Assembly: GCA_020284085.1 (NCBI GenBank)
Contig: JACEVL010000150.1
Location: forward strand, 396,501-460,500
Origin: Aporrectodea caliginosa
Lineage: Eukaryota; Annelida; Clitellata; Crassiclitellata; Lumbricidae
Length of the DNA: 64,000 bases
Reading direction: 5' to 3'
The notes under the pieces are model-generated. The model was not told the origin of the DNA. It did no database searches and saw only the letters and a program-made list of their open reading frames with translations. The translations under genes and the position numbers were made by a program. This document shows positions 42,352 to 53,630 of the stretch, in pieces. Position 1 is the first letter of the stretch. Every line of letters begins with the position of its first letter.

Positions 42352-44736
42352 CCATCCATCCATCCATCCATCCATCCATCCATCCACCCGTACGTTTGTT
42401 CGTTCGTTCAGAACATTTTTTAAAGATATCTGCTCAAAGATGTCTCCTAAGAACTATTATTGAGGGAAGAATGGAGTGCAAGACGACAAGAGGAAGACCG
42501 AGAATGATGTTATTGGACTGGATGATGGAAGAGGATTACAGCAAGTTGAAGGAGAGAGCTAGACAACGTGACGAATGGCGACATTGGACGTATGAACCTG
42601 CCTAGGAAGGCAAAGAATCAAAAGAAGAAGATCTGCTCAAAGTGGCTCTCAGCTTATCATCGGCCTAAATAGAACAGTTTTCAAGTGTTAACGATGTTAT
42701 ACGTAGCGTTCCTACTGAGATCCCAAACCGACTTCAGACGCGAGTAAACGACACACCTGTTTGGTCGTGACAATGAATTGTATGATTCATTTGACAGGAA
42801 TTTCTTCATATGGCTTACCCTTATCCAATGTATAGCGACCGCTGGCGACCTTCACTTTACGAATAGTACGACACGCTTTCTTCACCTTTATTCCTATTGA
42901 GGAGTTGTATGGAGGGCTTTTAACAATCATGCTACTTTTAACCTCAGGTTTCTGAGGAACAAGTGTAAATTTAATCAGAGGTGTGCACGATTAGTTAAAT
43001 TGCTAATCCATTAGAATAAGAATTAGTTGCTGAAAGTTGCTTATTGATTAGAATTAGAATTACCAAAATCTTGTAGCCAATCTATTAGAATTAGAATTAG
43101 CTTTGTCTAATCGATTGGCTAATCGATTAGAATCTAATCGATTAGTTACCCATCTCTGATCATAATTGGCAACTTCTATTGCGCCGGTGTCTAATGCAGA
43201 AGGCATCAACCGAACGGATGGCGCTCAAAATCGAAGCGGGAATCGTATCAACATCCAGAAGATCAGCCCATAAGGACAGAGAGGCAGCCTATGAAGGATG
43301 CAGTGTCTATATTGCCGTAACCTTCATGCTTCTAGCGAGCTTCTATAGAGACCTGTAAGCACGGGTGCGCCTCTGAATCTTTGAGTGGCGCTATATAAAT
43401 GTTCAATTACAATTACAATTACCTTCATCGTTGTTTACCTTGTAGACTTCCCTCTGACGAGTGCAAGGGCGACATGGCAGCCTCCAGCTATACTTGGGCC
43501 GGAAAGAAGCTGACCCCAAAGGAACTGATCAGTTCCCTTCGCTCGGATCCTTTGCCTCTCATTGTCAAGGTTGCACAGGTGCCCAGTGAATATGAGAAAT
43601 CCTGTCCACAGATGGCGACCGGAACGGTAAGTACTTTGAAACTAAAAGTAACTAAATACCCACAGAAGGCTTTCATTTGCACCAGGGTTGACTATGGTAA
43701 TCCCATTTAGGAAGGTATTGCCATTTATGCAGGTGATGTCATTTATGCAGGTAATGCCATTTATGCAGGCCTATCATTTTTCTCTCCTTTATCGTGTTGA
43801 TCAGCTACAGTCTGTTTCAAATGCTGCGACTCGACAAATCGATGGTATACATAGGTTTGGGGATATATCTAATTTCATGTGCGAGGTTTTGCTCTTGTTA
43901 CCTGTGCGAAAACGCATGCATTGAGTTTAGGATCATAATGCTTATGCGTTGAAGACTGTATCTCGGTCTCACCCATTCCGTTACCTAAACAAACGATAGC
44001 AAGCTAAATACTTAAGTAAAATAAATGCTTCAGTGAAATAAATACTTAGGCAAAACAAAAACCTAAGTAAAAATAAATGCCTAAGTAACGAATGGAATTA
44101 CTTAGAGTTCAGATTCATGTATACAAGCGAAAAAAGAATGAATGCTTGAACGAAAGAATGAACGAGCGAAGAAGTAAGAGAAAGAATAACTAAACGAATA
44201 ACTTAACGATTATATACGAATAATTGAAAGAATGGATGAACGAATGATTGATTGATTGATTGAATAAATGATTGAAGAAAAAACTGAGAGTGAGAAAGAC
44301 TCGGTGACGTGGATTGCGGAGGATTCGTTCTTCCATGGTTGGCCAATTCCGATTTTTTTCCTCAGGTCCTCTGGATCTATGGATCAGGTCAGGAAGAGAG
44401 AGTGGCGCTCAAGACGACTGCAGACAAAACCGCCAAGTACATCTCCATTCCACTCGAAGCACCGCTCAAGTTCGAAGTCGTTTACACACACGAACGTAAG
44501 TCATATTTCAGCGCATATAGAGGCATGCCAATAGCAAAGACAGACAGGCAGACAGGCAGACACAGACAGACAGATGGATGGAAGGACGGAAGACACTCTC
44601 ATTGTTTTCTGCTTCAACAATCCGCATCAGTTCATTCAAACAGTTATCTATGGCGACTTTTGAAAACTGAATAATCTGAGTGCGGAGAGTTTATGAAGAC
44701 GACGACGGTGATTATAACGATGATGACTATTATATA

Positions 44737-44834
<98 letters not shown>

Positions 44835-47800
44835 CGGTGACGATTATGCTGACGATGGTGATGACAATGATGACGATGACGATGATAGTTGACTGACTGC
44901 ATATAAGTCGGATATGTTGCAAGGCTAGACAGTCCATGTATGCATTGAACATTTTAAGTACTGCTCATGCGCCAAACCTTTGTGATGTGGTTCTCGCCAC
45001 GACTGTGGCGCGCCTGCTGTACGCTAGCCCAGCATGGTAGTGCTTAGTTTGTCAGAAGGATAAAAACAGACTCCAATCCATTATAAGTAGGATGACCTGA
45101 TATCTATCCAATACCCACCCACTAGGTAGATACCCCGTTATCCACGTTGACCAGCTCTGCCACCAGGCTGATAATGGTCTCTTCACAGCTGTTTTACGAA
45201 ACCCGGGGCATATTTTACGTAGTTTGCTCCCACTAAGGAAGTCGAATACCTATGCCGTCCACCCACGGTCTCATGACAGGGTCCTGACTCTTAAAGACAA
45301 TAATATGAGGACAACATTAATAGGAAGAATAGAGAACTCCTACTGATTTTTTATTTTCCTATGATGTTGGTATACCGTAGTGAGGATCTTCTGCAACCGG
45401 TTTAATAAAGAATATACTTACTTACTTAGGTGGACCTCCGACATTTCTGAGCAGCATGCTTCGTGGAAAAGTGCAGTCAGATCTGAAAGTGGAAATGGCA
45501 GGCAACACTGGCAATAGACTGAGTTCCACACCGGACGAGAAACAGTCCGTTCCATATGGAACTCTCCAGGTCGTCGGAATCTACAAAGAAACAGTCCTTC
45601 AGACTCAAAAGATCGCCAACGGTCAGTCTTTTCCCATGAAGCTCGGGACGATCTAGGAAATTCACTCACTCACTGGCTCACTCAATCACTCTCTGACTCA
45701 CTCACTGGCTCACTCACTGGCTCACTGAATTGCTCAATCGTTCACTCGCTCACTTTCTGACTCACTCACTCACTCACTCACTTACTCACTCGCTCGCTCA
45801 CTCAATCACCATTCACTGGCTCACTCACTGGCTCACTCTCTGACTCACTCACTCGCTCACTCTAAGACTCACTCACTCACTCAATCAATCAATCAACCAA
45901 CGAATCACTTAATCAATCAAGTAATCAAGCAAGCAATCACTGACGTCCTTACTCTCCCACTCGAGATTCAATCATTCAATCATTCTTTCGATTTTTGTGG
46001 CTCAGTCGATTCTCATCGATTAGTCTTTTTAAAACTTATCAGTAGAGACTCCAGTTGATCAGGAAGTTCATAAGGTACAAGTACATCAGGTTTTAGCAGA
46101 CCATGTCTAAATTGTTTATGTATAAGTCTTAAAAAGTAATGGAAATAAATAGTATCTAATTAATCAGTCAGCCAGAAACACCTCGGCCGAACGAACAATT
46201 GAACGAACGAGAGCAGAAGGAAAGAAAGAATTAAAAAATTGAGTGAATAATAATCAATCGAACAAAGGAATGGACGAATGAACCAAAGAAGAATAGAGGA
46301 ACAAATGAAAAGGGCAAGAAGAAGCCTACAAAGAAAGAACAACAAAGGAACAAAGCGGCAAAAAGAAAGTAACGAACAAAGAAAGAGATTCGTAATCTAA
46401 TTGGACTTCTATAGCGTCATTATTAAATTGAATAAAGTGTCAATCGATATTCGCTTTAGGTGCAATCGAAGTCCTTCATAATTCTTCATAGCTGAGACTG
46501 GTCGCCATTGGACAAGAATGAAGGAATGAAGGTTTGACGGAATTAATAGCGAATGACCTTCAGTAGCCAGTAACTGGAGACATGTCATAGATTTTAGTAT
46601 AATGCTGCAGCCAGTAAATTAATCGAAGTCATTCAATTAATCAATCGGTTATTCTAAATCAAGTTGACAATATCGCAGCTTGTTACAATAGTAATAAGGA
46701 CAGTATTGCTGAAGTGAGTGTGAGTGTGAGTGTGTGAAATGACTGAATGAGTTAGAGTGAGTGTGTGAAATGACTGAATGAGTGAGCGATTGAGTGAGCG
46801 ATTGAGTGAGGGATTGAGTGAGTGAGTGAGTGAGCGATTGAGTGAGCGATTGAGTGAGCGATTGAGTGAGCGATTGAGTGAGCGATTGAGTGAGCGATTG
46901 AGTGAGCGATTGAGTGAGCGATTGAGTGAGCGATTGATTGGCTCACTGACAGACTGAGAGATTGATTTATTGAGTGTAATGGAGGCCAGCGGAGGCTTGT
47001 AAATAAATAGCATAATACGTAACTCGGATAATGTTTAATCTATTAATCTAGCCGCAGGAGAATTGAATCCTCAGCGGAGAAGTCTATCTGTCAACTGTCC
47101 AGTAAGTCTGGACATAGCAACTGGAATCCATGGCAAGTCCGCCGACGATTTCCGAAAGCTCAAGGACCGACTGAAACAGAATCAGTCAACCAAAACGGCC
47201 AATCAAGCGGACACATCGTACGGTATGTCCTTAGATCCATGTATGTGCTTAGATACCTTATATAGCGCCGTTAGATACCTTATATAGCGCCGTTTGTGTA
47301 AAATCGAAAAGGCGCTGCCTGTGATAACTTATGTGGTGCTAGAGTTGACGAAGAAGAAAAGTTCGCACGATTGAAAGATTCGGATATACTAACAAAATGA
47401 TTTCCTTACCTACTGTATATTAACATTGCAATATCAATACACTAAGGTACTGCAATGCAATGTAAGATAAGATAAGGCAAGGTAAGCTAATGTATGGTAA
47501 GGGAAGGTAATGATAATGACGGTAACGTAAGTTACCCTAAAGCAAAGGAACGGAAATAGGGGGATTCGAGGTTTTGACATGCTGGTGTGGTCGAAAAAAG
47601 CAAGGTATGGGGCTGGAAGATAAAAATTAGCAATGACTTCAGTTTACTGAGACGAGAGCCATAGTCTCAACCCTCTTTAACTCTGCGAATGTTGAAAAGT
47701 TCCTGGAGAGTACCTCTCTCAGTGTATGGTCTATTGCCAGGAACTTATTTTTGATTATCTACCATCATATGTTGTGTATAGGTTGCATGAACCTGCTTAG

Positions 47801-50800
47801 TTACCAATCAATATGTCCCCATAAACCTGCTTATCCATCAATAGATCACCACGAACCTGTCGTATCAGCGTATTTGAGTTCATGAACTTTGATCTTTGAT
47901 CTTGATTATTTGATTATTTGATTATATCTTGATTATTGATCTTTGCCCTCCGTCAGTAGAACGTTCAAGGGTGATGTATTGTCTTGGTCTAATGTAGAAA
48001 TGACAACAGATAAAATGAATGCATGCACCACAAGAAACTGAATTGTGATCATGTAATAGTACAAACCGCCTAACTTATTTAAAACAGTATTCCAAAGTGA
48101 TGTCTAAATTATTTATTATTAATTAACTTCGTGTATTCGTCTATCCAATTAATTAACGAAAAGGATTATATTCCCATAGTATGATGAAAAAATGTTTGAA
48201 AGACCTGTTTAATATATATTTTTATTTGTATTTACAATATGCATATAATGAGCAGAGTCGTGCAGCGATATTGAAAATCAATCGATTTTACAACTAGAAC
48301 GAGTGCCTGTATAATATTTATTAATTAAGCACACTAATCAATAAATCAATAAATGAAGCATTAAGCAAAGTATTAAATGTTAGTTAAAGCAATATTTGAC
48401 GAAGATATTGCTTCGCCTTTAACGAAACTACAGCGACAAGCGAATAGTGTTGTCACTGGAAAAGTTCCTCGTTTAGTTCTGCCGTTGCTGAGTTGACAAT
48501 GACGCAATGAAGCGTGCAATCACTGATGCGTGTAATCCCTGCTGTATCTCTACAGACGTTGCGCTTCTGTCGGGCGTTCCAAAGTCGCTCCAAGACGTCC
48601 ACCTGTTGCGCCATACCTGTCAGCTGTCCAGCACCGCATCCATCCAGACCTCGGCTGCTGATGAAGAAGACATTACGACCCAGTCCTCCTCAACCGTCTT
48701 CAATGCAGCAGTCGCTAAACTGACGGACAAAGTCGGGTCCGACATCATCTGTAAAGGGAAGTCTCGGGACAGCATCTTCCTGGCAAGTTCGTCTGGCTTG
48801 AAGCCGGCAGCGCCGCCAGTGGATACGCAGACGCGCTGTTACTACGTAGAAACAGGGCCGCAGAGACAGCAGCTGACCTGCGCATATGAGGAGGTCAAGT
48901 TGAAACCGGTTGGGGACGTCTACGAGAACGAAACGCTGCCTGGCACTGTGGTTGGATCCAGAGAGAAGACGGCGAAGGGAAAAGAAGATGCGGGGAGACG
49001 TTCGACGCCACTTGGTGGACTCAAGGACGGTGTCTACGTCAAGGACTGGAAGCGGAAAGAAGCGGAGAAACTGGCGAAAGGAACGGTTCCACAACCACCC
49101 GCAGTTTCATCACCAGTTTCATCACCACCTACAGTTCCATCCGCAGTTCTATCACCACCCGCAGTTCCATCCGCAGTTCCATCACCACCCGCAGTTCCAT
49201 CCGCAGTTCCATCACCACCCGCAGTTCCATCCGCAGTTTCATCACAATCCGCAGTACCATTACCACCTGCTCTTCGATCACCACCTGCGGTTCCATTACC
49301 ACTTCAAGTGTATGAAGACTATCAGGGAGTGTACGAAATGCCTGAGGAAATGGAAAAGCGTAGGACCCTCCCAACGCCACGTACCCCTTCCGGCTCCGCA
49401 CACAAAGACGGCCAGAAAAAGTCTACCAGTGTCTTATCCCCTTCTGTGAAGACTGGCACAGGAAGGCAGATGAAAATCAAATCGGTCTTCAGCGGATTCA
49501 AGAACTCCGCTGTCCAAGCAGTCGTCCTTCGGGGCATCTAAGTCGCCAACATCCCCTCAGAGAAACTCGCCCAAGGAAGAGGCAGGATGCGAGACATACG
49601 ACAGTCTGGATATCTACGACACGTCGGAAGACTATCCCAACAGAACGGAGGCGAAAAAAGAAGAGAAAAATGAGGACAGCGACCCGGAAGAGAATTACGA
49701 AATCCCGGAGGAGGCTTCCAAGTGGAAGACCCTGTCGGAGGTTCCCGAAGGACATAAAGAACTTCACGATCAGCGACGTAACGTGTTGCCTTCGGCTGCT
49801 CAACTTCGGGAAGTACGTGAAACCGTTTCGAGAGAGAAGTGTCGACGGTTCCTTCCTGAGGAAACTCAACAAGAAGACGCTAATGAAGACGTTTCAAATG
49901 CAGGAGTTTGAAGCAAAGCAGTTGGTCACATTCGCAAGGGATAAGTGGAGGCCGAAGATCTGAACGAATACGATACGTTTCAACACCATTTTCATTTTCC
50001 ATGTATCTTGTTATCCACGGAAAAACATTGCAATCGATCGCATAAAACATTTAGCACAGATTATATTCAGGAACTGTTTTATTTAAAAACTTCTAACTGC
50101 AGAGTCCATAATTATAGCACGACTAAAAATCTAACAATTTAGTAAGTATTTGCGTTTAATTACTAATAAAGTTGCAGAAATTGTCTTCTGCAGAACAGTT
50201 TTGGTTTATCGACCAGTTTGGTTTTTCAGGTAGAGCTTCAGAATGACAAGACTGATATTACAGTTACGAGTATTTGCTACTGCTGTACATTAAAATGCGT
50301 CATTCGGTTGAGAGGTTATAACCTCAAATAACATGAACTTCTATACTTCAGGAAGCCAATTTACTTACATGAACAGCATAATGTTTCTTTAGAATGTTAG
50401 ACAATCGACAGGTACGTAGATCTAGGCCATGCTTTAAACTTTAACGACGAACTGCATTGGTTTACCAGTCGGTTTCTAGTACACTCTTGTCCTTAAAGTA
50501 TTGAAGTGTAATAAACACTTTTCGTTGGAAATGCTATCTATTCTGGCCTGGGCTCCTCTATTACTTTGAAATTACAGCCTTAACCTGCTGCGCGCCTGAT
50601 TGGTGGCATCCAGAAATTTGGCCACATATCTACCTACATGCGCGATACCTTGCATTGGTTGCCTATTCCTCAAATCCTCGAATTTAAGATTTTAACTTTC
50701 ATGCGGAACTGCTTGGTGGGAATTGCCCCGTCTTATCTTGATTCACTGTGACGCTCTGCCTCGTCTATTCCTGACCGCAGGTCCCTTCTTTCGGCTGATC

Positions 50801-53585
50801 AGGATGGTCCTCTTGTCCTCCGGGCTCGTTCCTCTACAACTTAGCACAGAAGCTTCCCTTTCGTCGGTCCTGTGCATGGCCTGGAACAACCTTCCTCATA
50901 AAACTCAAGGTGATCGAGTCAGCCTATCTACTCCTCTGTTCTGCAAGCGTTTTAAGTCTATTCTGTTTGAACGTGGGTTCCCCTTGTTGGGTCGGGAGCG
51001 CTACTGATGAGTTTTTCCATAAAGTAGCGTTGGAAAATTGATTTATTTTATGTTTTGTTGATTTGCAAAATAACTCGTCAATATTACAGAGCGCTTAACG
51101 ATCAACAGAGCACTGAGGGCAGTAAGACAATAAAAGCCCTAAATTGATTTGCTTTGTATAGATACTGCTTTGTTATTCAGCCCAATTTGGTTTGCAAAGC
51201 TTTGGAACTGGATACCGATGCACTAAGCAGTAATTTGTATGCCATGTAGTCTTCTTCAGATGTTTAATAAAATATAATCTTGCACGAAGGAATCTGGGTT
51301 TGTTCACATGCTGGTCTTTTGATGTGACGTATTTATCTTGCAACAGCTGATGTAGAAAAGAATGACGCAAGTTTGTATGATGTTTGTGTATATATATATA
51401 TATATATATGAATGTAAGGACGCGTGTATGCATGCTCACATGTATATTATATTATATATGTATGTAGAAAATAATATGTATCTATGTAGAAAAAAATGAA
51501 GCATGCTTGTATGATGTATGTATGCGTGTGTATATGACTGTATAAATTATATCTGTGTATGTAGGCATAAATGCATCTATGTGTGAATGTAAATGTATGT
51601 ATGAATGAATATAATAAGTATAGGTATATAATTGTGCACGTGTGCATGTGTATTTATATGCATGCATAGGCTTACATGTATGCTTGTATGTATGTAAGTA
51701 TATATATATGTGTGTGTATGTATGCATATAATGTGTATGTCAATATGACGTTTGGACGTACGTTGGTGTGTGCGTGTCTCTTACACAGCATTTGTGCCTT
51801 TAACGAGCAGATCAAAATGACCAAACACATGATTATCGACCAGACGGGGCCTAATGTCTAATATAAACACAAAATGTATGTATCTGGCCATTTATATAGC
51901 GCCTTATAAGAACCGCACGAAGGTGCTGGATAAAATGCAATAGATGAAAACGCTCTGAGGTGGTTAGCTAGCGCATGCGATGTATGTTTTAAGTCGTTTG
52001 TGTGTCTTTAGCTGCGTGAAATGTGTCTACTGCAGAAATTGTTCGACTGTCGAATGACTTCAACGCCATCGACGACGCTCACCTGTTGGATCACGTTCAC
52101 TGTCTCCACGCCTGCTCTGAATCAAACGGATCCTGTTCTAAGAAGAAGATTCTGCCACCCCAGGTCAAGGCCAAACCCCGACTAGGAATTGTCAAAACGG
52201 AAGTTGCAACAACGGAAGTGGCCGAACAGGAAGTTGCTGAACCCGCGAAGGACCATAGGTCTTCGATCGCCGGGACATGTCGAATGTCCGTGACACCAGA
52301 TGTTTTGTATGAGTCGTTTGAGGAGTGTAGGTCAAAAGCAGCTGGAGACCTCGAGGAGTCCTCTCTCGTCGGTGGGCCGCTAGACGATTGGCAGTCAACC
52401 TATGAAAATCTACGAGGAATTCCATCTCCGCTGGACAGGGAACCGTACTTAAACGAGGAGCAACTCATGTCGGTGTTGAGAAGAGAAAAGGTGAATAGAT
52501 CCTCAGAGAAAAGAGATTCCGGGGATGATACTCTGCCGAAACATTGTTCATACGTCCACGCAATGAGACCAGCTGGAAAAGACGAGCGAACTGAGCCTGG
52601 AGAAACAAGGAATACATTGGGGGAAAGACTTTCCATCGATCTTGAAGAACATGAGAAAGGAAGAGAATTGGAAGAGGATGAGTCAGAAAAAGATATCTAC
52701 GAAACCGTTTTGAGCTTTCAGCCAGTTCCTCATCCAACGGTTCGTCCAGGAAAGGAGCGACCTTCTCCAGATCGACCTACTGAAGAAACTATCTCCATGG
52801 AACCGATGACTAAGGAGAAGACTTCCGTGAAGACGTCTTTAGATCATCGAAGTAAGGAGAACTTGATGAAACGCCCTAGTAAGGAAAAGATCCTGGACAT
52901 TCCGAATGAAGAAGAGTTACAGCAAACGAACTTGCCAGCGGTTGCATCTACCTCAACCTTGTCCTCGCAAGCATCAATAGAAGAGGAAGGAGAAGACCAG
53001 GTCGTCTCTTCACCAACTGCAGCAACTGCATCCTCATCGAGGCTGAAGTCTCTAAAAGACAGTCAGATGCTCAAGGGTTTGGCAGGTATTGGGAGGAAGT
53101 TAAAAGACACCGTCAGTTCCAGCATCGCAGCCAGAAGAGATTCGCATGATAAGGACACCACGGAGGGACCCTCGACCGACACCTGGGAGTCTGCAGCCGA
53201 CATCCCGAAGGACATCCGGCGCTTCTCCATCGATCAGGTCTCGCTCTGTCTTCGTTTGCTCAACCTCGGAAAGTACGAGGATCGCTTTCGAGAAAGAAAA
53301 GTCGACGGAGCCTTTCTGAGAAAAGCCAACCAGAAGATGCTCGTTCAGCACTTCCAGATGGACGAACTGGAGGCGGAACAGCTGGTTATGTTCGCCAAAG
53401 ATCAGTGGAGACCGCGATAATGGTGGAATGTTGATGGAAAAGTCCACACGTGGAATGAACGATTGGATAGAGCGCCTGCCATGGCCTGCAGCCGCTCTAT
53501 ACTCTATCGACGCAACTTGACCCAGAGACTCTGAACATCCATGCCACCTGTCAGCTTTCGACTGGAATCCGTTGGTTGGTTCCAC

Positions 53586-53630
<45 letters not shown>

